Shown: positions 28,408 through 38,832, counted from the stretch's first letter. The stretch is 64,000 bases of DNA from an uncultured Maribacter sp. (GCF_947495965.1 NZ_CANMBB010000005.1:241828-305827); one strand, 5' to 3'. The notes: a model not told the origin generated them from the sequence alone. Program-made: numbers and translations.

Positions 28408-29301
28408 ATGAAACCCCAACTTATTAAAGTACCCAACAAAACAAATGCATCTTTATATATAGCAAATGAAAGGGTTCCTTATTTTTACAACCCTTTTCAT
28501 TATCATAGTAAATTAGAACTCACTTATATTATAGAGAGTTCTGGAACAAGATATATTGGAAATCATGTACAAAAATTTAATCCAGGAGAGCTAGTTCTTG
28601 TAGGACCTAATGTACCCCACTGCTGGAAAAATGACTCTTCCTATTTTAGTGAAAAATCTATACAAAAAGCACATGCTATTGTAATTCATTTTGACCTTAA
28701 CTTCTTAGGGGAAAGTTTTTGGCAAGTTTCCGAAATGATTTTAATTAAAAGACTTCTTTCTGAATCTAAATCTGGAATAAAATTTAGTAAAAAAATAACC
28801 AATTCTGCACTACAAAAATTAATAAATCTAGAGCACCTTACAGACCCTTTAAAATTAATTAGTTTTATTGAAATACTAGAACTATTAAGTAATGACAATA
28901 AACGGAAACTTTTAAGTTCTACACCTATTGATTATTCTATAAAAGATAAAAATTTAATTAAAATAAATAATATTCTTAATTATATTTCTAATAATTATAA
29001 GGAAGATCTTTCTATACAACAACTTTCAGAAATCACTCACTTAACTCCCAATGCGTTTTGTAGGTATTTTAAAAAACATACCCGAAAAACATTTAAAGAA
29101 TACTTAAACGAACTTCGAATATCCAACGTTTGTAAATTTTTACAAGAAACAGATATGAGTATAAATGAAATTGCTTATTCTAGTGGTTATAATAACCTTT
29201 CTCATTTTATAAAAATGTTTAAAAAATTTAAAAACATACAACCCAATCAATACAGAAAAAAAATACAAGAAACTAAAAGTATAAATAATAAAACTATTTA
29301 A
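28408..29301 (+). CDS. AraC-family transcriptional regulator with cupin sensor domain
   Basis: 297 residues. Residues 1-90 form a cupin-like arm (FHYHSKLELTYIIE, GELVLVGPNVPHCWKN). Residues about 185-285 hold two helix-turn-helix motifs of the AraC type (LSIQQLSEITHLTPNAFCRYFKKHT and INEIAYSSGYNNLSHFIKMFKKF, quoted here as family landmarks LSIQQLSEITHLT and INEIAYSSGY). Such regulators bind a small sugar through the cupin domain. It follows the HTCS gene by 121 bp on the same strand and converges tail-to-tail, 3 bp apart, with the catabolic operon. It is therefore the best candidate to sense free fucose or a catabolic intermediate. Confidence 0.88.
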   Translation: MKPQLIKVPNKTNASLYIANERVPYFYNPFHYHSKLELTYIIESSGTRYIGNHVQKFNPGELVLVGPNVPHCWKNDSSYFSEKSIQKAHAIVIHFDLNFLGESFWQVSEMILIKRLLSESKSGIKFSKKITNSALQKLINLEHLTDPLKLISFIEILELLSNDNKRKLLSSTPIDYSIKDKNLIKINNILNYISNNYKEDLSIQQLSEITHLTPNAFCRYFKKHTRKTFKEYLNELRISNVCKFLQETDMSINEIAYSSGYNNLSHFIKMFKKFKNIQPNQYRKKIQETKSINNKTI

Positions 29302-29304
29302 TTC

Positions 29305-30096
29305 TTATTCTGTAAGTAGAGACCTATCTAAATGTACATACCCCCCATCACAGAAAATGAACTGCCCTGTGGTATGAGATGATTTATTTGAAATTGTAAA
29401 CAAACATGTATTTGCAATTTCATCGGGTGTAGTCATTCTATTCTCTAATGGAATTTTATCTACTATAGATTTCAATAACTCTTTACCATTTTCTTGTGCT
29501 CTAATCCAATTATCATACGCAGGCGTCCAACTCTCTGCAATAATAATAGCATTAACTCTAATAGCATCTTTTATTAAGTCTACAGCCCATTCTCTAGTTA
29601 ATCCAAGAATCCCTCCTTTCGCAGCTGCATAACCAGAAGTTCTCCCTTGGCCTGTAAGGGCAACTTTAGAACCTATGTTTAATATATTTCCCTTAGATTT
29701 TTTTAAATAAGGAAGAGCATATTTAACAACTAAAAAGTAACTCACCATATTTAATTTTAAAGAATTCATAAAATCTTCATAAGACGCATCTAAACCAACC
29801 CCATCATTTACTCCTACGTTATTTATAACAACGTCTATTTTTTGATGCTTTTCAATGATACTATCTAAAGCGTTTTTTATCTGATTAGGATCCGTAACAT
29901 CAGTTTGGCAAAACATAGCATCAACACCTCTTTTCTTCAACTCATCTATATATTCAAAACCTCTAGCATTTCTGTCTATTACCGCAGGGATTGCTCCTTC
30001 ATCAGCCAATTTCTGTAAAATAGTTTCCCCTATACTACCTTTAATTCCTGCAGCACCTGATATAACTACTACCTTTCCTTTTAAATTTAAATCCAT
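29305..30096 (-). CDS. SDR-family oxidoreductase (sugar dehydrogenase candidate)
   Basis: 263 residues. Rossmann motif SGAAGIKGSIG at about 13-23, NNVG at about 90-93, and catalytic Y-x3-K in SGYAAAKGG (about 155-162) with the preceding Ser in NIGSKVAL. Classical short-chain dehydrogenase length. It is the last gene of the nine-gene catabolic operon, 10 bp after the alcohol dehydrogenase. In non-phosphorylative L-fucose breakdown SDRs act twice, on L-fucose and on 2-keto-3-deoxy-L-fuconate. Which step this copy performs cannot be decided here. Confidence 0.82.
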   Translation of the reverse strand: MDLNLKGKVVVISGAAGIKGSIGETILQKLADEGAIPAVIDRNARGFEYIDELKKRGVDAMFCQTDVTDPNQIKNALDSIIEKHQKIDVVINNVGVNDGVGLDASYEDFMNSLKLNMVSYFLVVKYALPYLKKSKGNILNIGSKVALTGQGRTSGYAAAKGGILGLTREWAVDLIKDAIRVNAIIIAESWTPAYDNWIRAQENGKELLKSIVDKIPLENRMTTPDEIANTCLFTISNKSSHTTGQFIFCDGGYVHLDRSLLTE

Positions 30097-30106
30097 AAAA
30101 AAATAT

Positions 30107-31117
30107 CTAATTAAAGTTAACAGTTGCCTTAATTACACCTGTTTCTGGTTTTAACCAACTATCAAAATCATTTATCATTTCTGTAAAAGGAACGCTGTGT
30201 GTAATAAAAGATTCTGTTGGAAACTGATTTAAAACGCTTATAACATGCTCAAAATCTTCCGTAGTAGCATTTCTACTACACATTATTGTAATTTCTTTAG
30301 CATGTATTTTTGGATGGTTATAAGTAAGCTCTCCTTTAGATAAACCTACTAGAATAAAACGCCCACCATGCGCCATATAATCTGGTCCTGTTTCTAACGC
30401 GAATTTATTGCCAGAGGCATCAAAAACAGCCGTTGCCATATCTCCATTTGTAATTTCCTCAATTTCTTTAACAGGGTTTTTACTTACGTTAACCGTATAA
30501 TCAACTCCAATTTTATCTTTAGCGTATTTTAGACGATCTTCATTCATATCTAATGCAATAATTTTTGCACCAGCAATTTGAGCCAATTTCATAATACCAA
30601 TTCCAATGGGGCCGCAACCTACAACAACTATAAACTCATCTTTTTGAACAGCTGCCCTTCTAATAGCATGTGCCCCAATTGCTAAAGGCTCTACAATAGC
30701 CATTTGATCATTAGAAAGATTATTTGCAGGTAACAATATATTTGAAGGCACCGTTATTTGTTCTTGCATACCACCATCCGTATGTATGCCCAAAACTTTA
30801 ATATTTGTGCAACAATTGGTTTTACCGTTTCTGCAAGCAATACACGTATTACAACTTAAATAAGGCATAATAACAACATTATCACCTGCTTTAAGACCTC
30901 TTTCATTCTCCCCAATTTCTAATATTTCTGAAGCTAATTCGTGTCCTAATATTCTAGGGTAGGTAAAATAAGCTTGATCTCCACTATAGGCATGCAAATC
31001 CGTACCGCAGATACCAACTTTATTAATTTGTAAAAGCGCTTCATGTTCTTTTCTAGTAGGAGCTTCTTTTTCTTTTAGAATAAATTCTCCTGGTTTTTCA
31101 CAAACAATATATTTCAT
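30107..31117 (-). CDS. Zinc-dependent medium-chain alcohol dehydrogenase
   Basis: 336 residues. Catalytic-zinc ligands C37 (GICGTDLHAY), H59 and E60 (ILGHE). Structural-zinc cysteines C89, C92, C95 and C103. The coenzyme fold is marked by VVVGCGPIGIGIMKL near residue 170. The sequence resembles L-threonine/sorbitol-type polyol dehydrogenases, and homologues in sugar operons oxidise sugars, sugar acids or lactaldehyde-type products. Here it is the eighth gene of the fucose operon, 32 bp after a fucosidase and 10 bp before an SDR. A role in fucose or intermediate oxidation is likely but the exact substrate is open. Confidence 0.85.
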   Translation of the reverse strand: MKYIVCEKPGEFILKEKEAPTRKEHEALLQINKVGICGTDLHAYSGDQAYFTYPRILGHELASEILEIGENERGLKAGDNVVIMPYLSCNTCIACRNGKTNCCTNIKVLGIHTDGGMQEQITVPSNILLPANNLSNDQMAIVEPLAIGAHAIRRAAVQKDEFIVVVGCGPIGIGIMKLAQIAGAKIIALDMNEDRLKYAKDKIGVDYTVNVSKNPVKEIEEITNGDMATAVFDASGNKFALETGPDYMAHGGRFILVGLSKGELTYNHPKIHAKEITIMCSRNATTEDFEHVISVLNQFPTESFITHSVPFTEMINDFDSWLKPETGVIKATVNFN

Positions 31118-31149
31118 GAATAAATATCATTTTTTTTAGTATTATATAT

Positions 31150-32631
31150 TTAATCCATTAAGGATTTCCCTACTTCTAATTCTGCTACAATAGCTTTATC
31201 ACCATTGGCTTCAAGTATTTCTAATTTAAGGTATCTTACATCAGATTTCGGAAATGCTATAGTTCTATATTTGGAGTTAACTTCCCATTTTTGAGTAGCT
31301 AATTCTTGGTAACTCTTATTATCTTTACTTCCATATACTTTAGCAAATGTAATATTACCTTCTGCCAAAGCAGTCTCTGGTGCCGGTTTGCATCTATGAT
31401 TAGGCACTACTGTTAATACATCAATATCGCTTACTACTTCTCCTAAATCTATGACAATATTTTGTGGGAAATTTGTATCTGATTCCCAATGAAAATGATC
31501 CGTTTTTACTTGTTTTGCATCATATAAATTTTCGGATTTTCCGCTACTAGCGCTTACTGATTGTATTGGAGCAGTAGTTATTATTTGTGGGCCTTGATTA
31601 GGCAAACTTGCCCTAGATAAATTTGGTTTCCACTTGCTACCAATTTCTGCAAGCATATTTATATAAATAGGATCTAGAAGACCGTCTCTATTGGGCATAC
31701 AATTCAACATAAAATTACAATATCTATCTTCACAATCATTAAGTTTTTTCAAAATGGTTTCTACGCCATCTCCTTTTATTAAACCATTTGGTGTTTTTTC
31801 ATTCCAAAACCAACCATTACCTTTAACACTACAATGCCCTAAAGCAGATGCCATAGTATTGCCTTCCGCTGGGTACGCTCCAAAGGGACCTTCAAAATAA
31901 GGGATATCCATATGATAAGGAGCTTGTAAATGTGTGTGGTCTGTTATTAAACAATCTGGTTGTAATTCTCTTATTAAGGCTCTAATTTCATGATATGGTA
32001 CTTCTTTATGCCCCATTCTCCAAAACCATCCGTCCATTACAAAATAATCAACTTTACCATAATTTGTAAGTAACTCTGTAATTTGTCCTTTTATAAAGCC
32101 TAATTTTTCTTCATCTATCCTATCTTTTTCAACATCATTAGTACTATCCCAAATAGAATAATACAAACCTACACCTAATCCTTTAGCTCTAAAAGCATCT
32201 ACATATTGGCGCACTATATCTTTTTTATAAGGTGTTGAGGCTACATCATAGTCTGAATATTTAGTATCCCACAAAGCAAAACCTTCATGATGCTTGGTGG
32301 TTAATAATCCAAACTTCATACCCGCAGAAACTGCTGCTTCTGCCCATTGGTTACAATCTAACTTTTGAGGATTAAAGGATTCTATAGGATAATTAGCTTC
32401 ACCCCATTCTGCACCATAAGACATGATATTATAGCAAATAAACATCCCAAAACGTTTATCTATAAATTCCTCTTTTAATTGCTGCGGGGATTTATTAATT
32501 ACAGTATTCGTTTTCTTAACTTCATCATTTGCTACTGAAGTAGTTTCTTTCTTAGCGTCTTTACAAGTTATAAATAACATTGAAAACAATACAACTGTTA
32601 CCTGAAATAAAATTCTATTTATTTTCTGCAT
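31150..32631 (-). CDS. Alpha-L-fucosidase GH29, lipoprotein (tandem copy B)
   Basis: 493 residues. Lipoprotein signal (FITC, Cys at 23). GH29 barrel at about 50-330: [31 protein letters not shown] with the paired His at 114-115, and [12 protein letters not shown] with the probable nucleophile D200. The C-terminal ~130 residues ([12 protein letters not shown] near the end) look like an F5/8 type C (discoidin-like) carbohydrate-binding domain. It lies 19 bp downstream of a paralogue that is very similar along the whole length. Release of alpha-L-fucose from oligosaccharides in the periplasm or at the surface is expected. Confidence 0.9.
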   Translation of the reverse strand: MQKINRILFQVTVVLFSMLFITCKDAKKETTSVANDEVKKTNTVINKSPQQLKEEFIDKRFGMFICYNIMSYGAEWGEANYPIESFNPQKLDCNQWAEAAVSAGMKFGLLTTKHHEGFALWDTKYSDYDVASTPYKKDIVRQYVDAFRAKGLGVGLYYSIWDSTNDVEKDRIDEEKLGFIKGQITELLTNYGKVDYFVMDGWFWRMGHKEVPYHEIRALIRELQPDCLITDHTHLQAPYHMDIPYFEGPFGAYPAEGNTMASALGHCSVKGNGWFWNEKTPNGLIKGDGVETILKKLNDCEDRYCNFMLNCMPNRDGLLDPIYINMLAEIGSKWKPNLSRASLPNQGPQIITTAPIQSVSASSGKSENLYDAKQVKTDHFHWESDTNFPQNIVIDLGEVVSDIDVLTVVPNHRCKPAPETALAEGNITFAKVYGSKDNKSYQELATQKWEVNSKYRTIAFPKSDVRYLKLEILEANGDKAIVAELEVGKSLMD

Positions 32632-32650
32632 TTTATAAATTTTTTATTAG

Positions 32651-34102
32651 TTAATAAGATGTTCTTCCTATCTCTAATTCGTTAATTATTGCTGAAGGTC
32701 CGTTAGCTTCTAGAATTTCTAGTTTTAGGTACCTAGCATTACTCTTTTTAAAACTCATAGCTCTATATTTAGCATCGGGTTTCCAACTTTGCATACCTAC
32801 CTCTTCAAAATTCTTATTATCTACACTTGTGTATATCTTGCATTTTGTTATATTACCTTCTGCTAAAGCTATTTGTGGTGGCGGTTCACTCCTATGATTT
32901 TGAACCGCAACTAAGACGTCTAAATTGTTTTGAACTTTTCCTAAATCCATCAAAATAGTCTGAGGGAATATAGAGTCAGATTTCCAAACATTAAAATTAC
33001 CGCCTTCTATTTGACGACTATCAATAAGATGTGCTGCTATACCGCTACTTGTTTTTACAGATTTAATAGGTACAGATACAGCCACTTGCGGCCTATCGTT
33101 AGGCAATGGTTTTCTAGTAGTGTCTTCTTTCCATTTTTTTCCTATTTCAGAAAGCATATTAATATACAGTGTATCTAATTGTCCGTCTCTATTAGGCATA
33201 CAATTCAACATAAAGTTACAATACCTACTTTCACAAGTTATTAGTTTATTAACCACAGTATCTACGCCGTCATTTGGTTTCATTCCATTTGGGGTTTCTT
33301 CATTCCAAAACCATCCATTACCTTTTACACTACAGTGACCTAGTGTAGTTGCCATAGTATTATCTTCTGGAGGATAAGCTCCCAATGGGCCTTCAAAATA
33401 AGGAATATCCATATGGTAAGGTGCTTCTAAATGGGTGTGGTCTGTAATTAAACATTCTGGTTGGAGTTCTCTAATTAATTCTCTTATTTCATGATAAGGC
33501 ACTTCGTTATGTCCTATACGCCAAAACCAACCATCTATTACAAAATAATCTACTTTACCATAATTTGTAAGCAACTCTGTAATTTGACCTTTTATAAATT
33601 GTAACTTTTTATTGTCTATACTATCCTTAACAATATCATGTGTAGAATCCCAAATAGAATAATATAAACCTATTCCTAAATTTTTTTCTCTAAATGCATC
33701 TACGTATTGTTTAACAATATCTTTTTTATACGGAGTAGATGCAACATCATATTTGGTATATTCACTATCCCAAAGACAAAAACCTTCGTGATGTTTGGTG
33801 GTTAAAAGACCATATTTCATTCCCGCGGAAACTGCTGCTTCTGCCCATTGGTTACAATCTATTTTTTGGGGGTTAAAGGATTCTATAGGGTAATTAGCTT
33901 CCCCCCAATAAGCACCATAGGACATAATATTATAACATATAAACATCCCAAAACGCTGGTCTATAAACTTACTTTGTAATTGATGTAGTGTTTTTTTGGA
34001 ATTAGATTGCTTTGAAATAGAGTTGCTTTTTTTTGTATTACAACTAACTAGATTTATTAAAAGCACCAGTATCGCTAAACTATTAAAAAAATTACGTGTC
34101 AT
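32651..34102 (-). CDS. Alpha-L-fucosidase GH29, lipoprotein (tandem copy A)
   Basis: 483 residues, lipoprotein signal (LVSC, Cys at 21). Same plan as its downstream neighbour: barrel with [29 protein letters not shown] at about 102-112, nucleophile D190 in [12 protein letters not shown], and a C-terminal discoidin-like domain ([12 protein letters not shown]). By eye roughly three quarters of residues match copy B, with the barrel more alike than the signal region, so the pair arose by tandem duplication. It is the sixth gene of the catabolic operon, 38 bp after an SDR gene. Confidence 0.9.
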   Translation of the reverse strand: MTRNFFNSLAILVLLINLVSCNTKKSNSISKQSNSKKTLHQLQSKFIDQRFGMFICYNIMSYGAYWGEANYPIESFNPQKIDCNQWAEAAVSAGMKYGLLTTKHHEGFCLWDSEYTKYDVASTPYKKDIVKQYVDAFREKNLGIGLYYSIWDSTHDIVKDSIDNKKLQFIKGQITELLTNYGKVDYFVIDGWFWRIGHNEVPYHEIRELIRELQPECLITDHTHLEAPYHMDIPYFEGPLGAYPPEDNTMATTLGHCSVKGNGWFWNEETPNGMKPNDGVDTVVNKLITCESRYCNFMLNCMPNRDGQLDTLYINMLSEIGKKWKEDTTRKPLPNDRPQVAVSVPIKSVKTSSGIAAHLIDSRQIEGGNFNVWKSDSIFPQTILMDLGKVQNNLDVLVAVQNHRSEPPPQIALAEGNITKCKIYTSVDNKNFEEVGMQSWKPDAKYRAMSFKKSNARYLKLEILEANGPSAIINELEIGRTSY

Positions 34103-34140
34103 TTTATATTTTTCTTTAATTGTAATTACTAATTTATATT

Positions 34141-34905
34141 TTAAAACCCTACCGCAGCACCACCATCAACAGGTAATAAAACACCATTTACATATTTTGA
34201 AGCATCTGAAGCCAAAAAAACAGCAGCATTACCTATATCTTCTGGTTGTCCAAAATCTTTAAAAGGTATGCGATTTAAAATTTTATTTTTTCGTTCAGCA
34301 TCACTGTCCAAAGCTTGGTGCAGCATTTTAGATTCTATCCAACCTGGCGCTATAGAATTTACACGAATACCATCCTCCGCATAGTCTGCTAACAAACCTC
34401 TCATTAATCCTAGCATTCCTGTTTTAGCACTAGTATATGCAACAACTTGTGTCATGGCCATAATTCCTGTCATGGAACTAATCATAATAATAGAACCTTT
34501 TATATTATTTCTTTTCATAGACTCCATAACCTCTCTACTAAGTGTAAAAGAACTTAATAAATGGGTTTGGATTACATTTAAAAAACCATCGTCTGTAGTT
34601 TTAGAAACCGGTGCTTTTAAATGAATTCCTGCATTATTTACAAGAATATGTATAGCACCACAATCTGCTTCAATTTTAGCAATCAATTGTTTCATGCCAG
34701 ATTGATTGGTAATATCATACACGTAATAACTAGAATTAACTCCTAATTCTTTACATGCCTTTTCAAGAGTAAGTTCTGTTCTTCCAATAATAACAGCATG
34801 TCCTCCTGCTTCTACAAAAGATTTTGCAATTCCTAAACCAATTCCAGAACCACCACCTGTAATTAATGCTGTTTTTCCTGTAAGACTAAATTGTGATAAA
34901 CTCAT
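34141..34905 (-). CDS. SDR-family NAD(P)-dependent oxidoreductase (2-keto-3-deoxy-fuconate dehydrogenase candidate)
   Basis: 254 residues. Rossmann motif [12 protein letters not shown] at about 15-26, NNAG, catalytic Ser in MISSMTG and Y-x3-K in YTSAKTG, and a C-terminus of the FabG/gluconate-dehydrogenase kind ([11 protein letters not shown]). It sits directly after the UxaA-type dehydratase (13 bp), so it is the better candidate of the two SDRs for oxidising the 2-keto-3-deoxy acid product. Assignment to that step is inference from order. Confidence 0.83.
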   Translation of the reverse strand: MSLSQFSLTGKTALITGGGSGIGLGIAKSFVEAGGHAVIIGRTELTLEKACKELGVNSSYYVYDITNQSGMKQLIAKIEADCGAIHILVNNAGIHLKAPVSKTTDDGFLNVIQTHLLSSFTLSREVMESMKRNNIKGSIIMISSMTGIMAMTQVVAYTSAKTGMLGLMRGLLADYAEDGIRVNSIAPGWIESKMLHQALDSDAERKNKILNRIPFKDFGQPEDIGNAAVFLASDASKYVNGVLLPVDGGAAVGF

Positions 34906-34918
34906 TTTTTACTATATA

Positions 34919-36109
34919 TTACCCTGGTAAACAGCCAGGTTCTAGTTCATTAAATTTTTTATATGCTAGCTGAAATTCTTGATGCAGCAATTGTTCTGAT
35001 TTAGACAACTCTCCATTAGCAACGTCTATAACACATTGTTCTAACTCATTAGCAACATCATCTAAAGATGCTTCTCCGGTTAAAATTTTACCTGCATTAA
35101 CATCCATATCCTCTACCAAATTGGTATACGTTTCTGGATTAGCACAAATTTTTATGACTGGCGCTACTGCAGAACCAACTACGGAACCTCTTCCTGTAGA
35201 GAATAATACCATATGAGAACCACAAGCTATTAATTCTGCTATTTCGGCGTTATCATTAGCATTAGGCCAACCAAACATAGGGTCACCATCTGGTACAACA
35301 TCCAATAAAAACAAACCATTAGTTGTAGGTGCAATAGTTGGTTTTATAATCCCATTAATTTTGGAGTTACCACTTTTACTGTAAGCTCCCATAGATTTTT
35401 CTTCAATAGTTGATAACCCACCTTTAGCATTTCCATCGGAAAAACTACCAAAACCCATTTTCATGTAGTAATCTTTGGCCTTATCTACTGTTTTTACCAA
35501 TTGCTTCGCTAATTCAGGAGTGGCAGCTCTTTCAGCCATAATATGCTCACAGCCAATTAACTCTCCAGTTTCTTCAAAAATTGCAGTTGCGCCTTGACTT
35601 AATATACTATCAAAAACTTTTCCTATTACAGGATTTGCTGTTATACCACTAGTAGCATCAGAACCACCACAGATTGTACCAACAATTAATTCTTCCATAG
35701 GCATATCTACTAATGGCTGCTTTTGCAATACTTGCAATTGTTCTTCTACCCATTCTCTACCTAAATTAATGGAGGTTCTGCTTCCTTTTGATTCTTGAAT
35801 TGTAATGGTCTTTGCAAGTCTTCCTGTAGCTATTATTTCTTTTTCAAGAGCTTCTTTATTTAAATTTTCACAACCTAAAGAGACAATAAGTACAGCACCA
35901 ACATTTGGGTGTGTACAAAGGGCTTGCATCATTTCATTAGCATAATCATTAGGTGCACAACCATGAAAACCTATAACATGAACCCCAGATTCTCTATAAG
36001 GATATTGTATTTCTCTTGCTACATGGTGCGCACACTCTACAGTATAGGCTACCATGGTATAATTACGAATACCTTTTTTACCGTCTTTTCTTAAATATCC
36101 TTTTAACAT
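34919..36109 (-). CDS. UxaA-family sugar-acid dehydratase, large (C-terminal) subunit
   Basis: 396 residues. Matches the catalytic C-terminal domain of altronate/galactarate dehydratases and of sulfolactate sulfo-lyase: FHGCAPNDYANEMM, GCENLN, GTICGGSDATSGITANP and VLFSTGRGSVVGSAVAPV. These enzymes bind iron through conserved Cys/His and remove water from aldonic acids. The N-terminal SAF domain is encoded separately by the gene 2 bp upstream, a split arrangement. In this operon the likely substrate is L-fuconate or a similar 6-deoxy or hexonic acid. No enolase-type fuconate dehydratase is present, so this would be the dehydratase step. Confidence 0.88.
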   Translation of the reverse strand: MLKGYLRKDGKKGIRNYTMVAYTVECAHHVAREIQYPYRESGVHVIGFHGCAPNDYANEMMQALCTHPNVGAVLIVSLGCENLNKEALEKEIIATGRLAKTITIQESKGSRTSINLGREWVEEQLQVLQKQPLVDMPMEELIVGTICGGSDATSGITANPVIGKVFDSILSQGATAIFEETGELIGCEHIMAERAATPELAKQLVKTVDKAKDYYMKMGFGSFSDGNAKGGLSTIEEKSMGAYSKSGNSKINGIIKPTIAPTTNGLFLLDVVPDGDPMFGWPNANDNAEIAELIACGSHMVLFSTGRGSVVGSAVAPVIKICANPETYTNLVEDMDVNAGKILTGEASLDDVANELEQCVIDVANGELSKSEQLLHQEFQLAYKKFNELEPGCLPG

Positions 36110-36111
36110 GG

Positions 36112-36393
36112 CTATTTTGTATATTGTTTCATGTACAAGCTTTCTATATTATGTACATGTATATGATCCCCTGGATTTATATCTGTTGTTGTTACGCCAA
36201 TTGGCACACCATACTTTTTAACAATAGTTCCTACAGGTAACTCTTTCAATGCAATTTTATGACCAAAAGATACATCTGAAGTGGCACTAATCATCTCTTC
36301 ATTTAAAAAAATGACATCTCCTTTGGTAATGTTTGAAATAACGATACCAACATTATCATTAGAATTTAGAATTAAAATTTTTTTACTAGACAT
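36112..36393 (-). CDS. UxaA-family dehydratase, small SAF-domain subunit
   Basis: 93 residues forming a single SAF domain. The segment GDHIHVHNIESL is the usual C-terminal landmark of the altronate-dehydratase N-terminal domain, and DNVGIVISNITKGD the usual start. In UxaA and GarD the domain is fused to the catalytic part; here the two genes are separated by 2 bp and must be made together. Confidence 0.87.
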   Translation of the reverse strand: MSSKKILILNSNDNVGIVISNITKGDVIFLNEEMISATSDVSFGHKIALKELPVGTIVKKYGVPIGVTTTDINPGDHIHVHNIESLYMKQYTK

Positions 36394-36407
36394 GTTCTAT
36401 TAGATAA

Positions 36408-37100
36408 CTACATAATTCCAAAAGTTTCAAAAGCCTCAACCGTACTCATACCATTCTCTAAGGCTTTTTGAACCGCTTTTTCTCCTCTAGCTTTTTCTAA
36501 AGCCAAAGTAAACGCTTCTTCAACAGCATTAGAAGGTACAATTAGCACACCATCCCTGTCACCATAGACAACATCTCCAGGGTGAACTGGTATACCACCA
36601 AACTCTATTGGAATACCATAATCTATAACTTTTCCTCTAGGTCCTTGGTCTTGAGCAAAAGTGCCTGCACTAAACGTAGGGAAATCCAATCTTAATATTT
36701 CAGCTGTATCTCTAGAATAACCATTTACTACAACACCAGCTGCATTAAGTTTCATTGCTCTAGTACTCATTAACCCACCCCACAAAGCATAATTATATGA
36801 GGATCCAGAACATATATACACTTCATTTTTTTTTAGACTATCTAAAGCTTCAAACATAATCCCAAATGGTTTAGCCATCATAGGGTTTGCTGTACCTTCT
36901 AACTTTTCTGCAAAAACATCTGCTTCTAAAACTGGCATAGCTCTACCTATAACCACCATATTGTCACTTAAAGGTTTTATTTGTTGCGGTAAAAATTGGT
37001 GCAAAAACCCCATTTTATCCAATACATCGCCCACTAAGGCTACAAACAACTCTTTTTTAGCAAGTTGAAATAACTCATCATCATCTTTCCAAAGATTCAT
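36408..37100 (-). CDS. RraA-like / HMG-type class II aldolase family protein
   Basis: 230 residues. The RraA/HMG-aldolase landmarks are present: GDVLDKMG near the N-terminus, WGGLMSTRAMKLNAAGVVV, GYSRDT with the Arg-Asp that binds pyruvate and metal, and HPGDVVYGDRDGVLIVP. Bacterial members cleave 4-hydroxy-2-oxo acids to pyruvate plus a second product, or decarboxylate oxaloacetate. True RraA inhibitors of RNase E lack some of these residues. Second gene of the operon, so an aldolase or diketo-acid cleaving step in sugar-acid breakdown is the likely job. The stereochemical substrate is unknown. Confidence 0.82.
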   Translation of the reverse strand: MNLWKDDDELFQLAKKELFVALVGDVLDKMGFLHQFLPQQIKPLSDNMVVIGRAMPVLEADVFAEKLEGTANPMMAKPFGIMFEALDSLKKNEVYICSGSSYNYALWGGLMSTRAMKLNAAGVVVNGYSRDTAEILRLDFPTFSAGTFAQDQGPRGKVIDYGIPIEFGGIPVHPGDVVYGDRDGVLIVPSNAVEEAFTLALEKARGEKAVQKALENGMSTVEAFETFGIM

Positions 37101-37132
37101 TTTCTATAAATTTAATATTATTCAAATATTTT

Positions 37133-38542
37133 TTAATGTTTTAACCAAGACCTTTCAATATCTTCAATTGTACGCCCTTTAGTCTCAGGCATAAGAAATT
37201 TAACCACTACGAATAAGAGTATTAATTCTATTGCAAAAAAGAAATAAATAGTTCCTTCAGAGGTAGAAGCCTCAATAATAGGGAATATTTGCGCTACCAA
37301 AGCACTTGTTACCCAAATACAAACTGTTGCCAATGCAATAGCTTTTCCCCTTACTTTGTTCGGGAAAATTTCAGAAACAATTACAAATTTTACCGGTCCA
37401 ATTGCACATGCAAAAAAAGCAACAAACATGTTAATAGCAACTACAATAGGCCAACCTGTAACTCCTTTCATAAATAAAAAACCTATTGTTATATGAGCAA
37501 AAAATGCACCTATAACCCCAATGCCTAATAATTTTCTTCTACCTATAAAGTCAATAAAAGCTAATGCAAATAGTGTTGCAATTAAATTTACTATTGCTAT
37601 ACTAGCAAACCCACCAAGAGAACCACCTAAATCAAACCCAGCACTTTCAAAAATTTGTGGGCCGTAATAAAAAATAACGGAAACACCACAAGCCTCTGAA
37701 AGTATACAAACTAAAACAGCTAATAATAATGGACGGCGTAATCTATTTCTAAATAAATCTGTAAAACTTACATTGGTTTCCGTAATTAATGCATTTTCTA
37801 TTTCATTTCTTATTTCTTTTGCTCTTAATACACCGTTAATTTTTGTTAATACAACTTCTGCCTCATCTCCTCTATTTTTATTTACCAACCATCTTGGGCT
37901 TTCGGGAATAAAAAAGGCGCAAACAAGAAATAATACTCCAGGTATAGCTTCTGCCATAAACATAGCACGCCAGTTTTGCTCAATAGCGAACCACTTTATA
38001 AAGGGTGATATAGATTTAGAATTAATATTACTTTCTGCAAAATTAAAAATTCCCCAATTTGCAAAGACACACAATACAATCCCTATTGTTATTGTTAATT
38101 GAAATAGGGTTACCATACGACCACGATACTTTTCTGGAGAAACTTCAGAAATATATAATGGACAAACCATAGTGGCTGCACCAATGCCCAAACCACCAAC
38201 TAACCTAGCCAAAATTAAATGCATTTGATTAATTGCTAAACCACTCCAACTTGCAGAAATAAAAATAAGAACAGCAGCAATCATTAAAGTTTTTTTACGC
38301 CCATAAGAATCCGATACAGGTCCTGCTATAGCAGAACCAATAGCACAACCCCACAATACACAACTTACATAAAAACCTAATTGCGCATTAGAAAATGAAA
38401 ATTGCTCTACCACTTGTGAATTTGTTCCTGATACTACAACAGCATCATACCCAAAAAGCAATCCACCACATGCAGCTACAATACAAATGAAATATAAATA
38501 AGTATTAGCACCTTGATTTTCTTTATCACGAAACTTTTTCAT
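37133..38542 (-). CDS. Sugar porter, major facilitator superfamily (fucose importer candidate)
   Basis: 469 residues with 12 predicted membrane helices. Sugar-porter signatures: [27 protein letters not shown] in the first loop, PESPRWLV after helix 6, DFIGRRK in loop 8-9 and [12 protein letters not shown] at the end. These carry monosaccharides into the cytoplasm with H+ or Na+. It is the first gene of the nine-gene operon that runs to 29305 with gaps of 2-38 bp, and it follows the promoter at 38635-38642. Fucose is the likely cargo from context; the sequence is closer to the XylE-like branch than to FucP. Confidence 0.9.
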   Translation of the reverse strand: MKKFRDKENQGANTYLYFICIVAACGGLLFGYDAVVVSGTNSQVVEQFSFSNAQLGFYVSCVLWGCAIGSAIAGPVSDSYGRKKTLMIAAVLIFISASWSGLAINQMHLILARLVGGLGIGAATMVCPLYISEVSPEKYRGRMVTLFQLTITIGIVLCVFANWGIFNFAESNINSKSISPFIKWFAIEQNWRAMFMAEAIPGVLFLVCAFFIPESPRWLVNKNRGDEAEVVLTKINGVLRAKEIRNEIENALITETNVSFTDLFRNRLRRPLLLAVLVCILSEACGVSVIFYYGPQIFESAGFDLGGSLGGFASIAIVNLIATLFALAFIDFIGRRKLLGIGVIGAFFAHITIGFLFMKGVTGWPIVVAINMFVAFFACAIGPVKFVIVSEIFPNKVRGKAIALATVCIWVTSALVAQIFPIIEASTSEGTIYFFFAIELILLFVVVKFLMPETKGRTIEDIERSWLKH

Positions 38543-38634
38543 AGAAACAAAATTTTCATATTAGTGCTATATCTAATTATTTTAACATCAAAACCTAAGG
38601 CTTATAATTTTATCATTTTTAAATTACACTACTA

Positions 38635-38665
38635 CAAATTTATAAAAAGACGTACTTTGAAAGTA
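38635..38665 (-). promoter_or_regulatory. Promoter of the catabolic operon with adjacent palindrome
   Basis: On the minus strand TAAATTTG (plus coordinates 38635-38642) fits the -7 consensus exactly. It lies 93 bp before the MFS start. Ten bp upstream of it is a perfect 13-bp palindrome, TACTTTGAAAGTA (38653-38665), which overlaps where RNA polymerase binds. It is therefore a plausible operator for the AraC regulator or another repressor. Confidence 0.5.
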
Positions 38666-38798
38666 TCTCTAAAATATCTAAAAATTACACTAAACTACCC
38701 AAAAAATATACTTTGACTTATTTTTATGTATGATAAATATAATTTTCATAATCAATAGAAATCTGCATACGTGTTATAAGTAATGTCTTATTTATTTT

Positions 38799-38832
38799 AA
38801 AAAATACGAACTGACATATATAATATTTTTAA
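38799..38832 (+). repeat. 34-bp repeat, copy A (inverted partner at 42074-42107)
   Basis: The sequence reads AAAAAATACGAACTGACATA followed by TATAATATTTTTAA. Its reverse complement occurs at 42074-42107 with a single mismatch, at A38822. The non-AT core TACGAACTGACATATAT makes chance unlikely. See the partner entry for context. Confidence 0.8.

Noticed and set aside
37133..38542. FucP-type fucose permease
   Set aside because: The protein has sugar-porter signatures ([13 protein letters not shown]) of the XylE-like branch, so it is not the FucP family even though fucose is the likely cargo.
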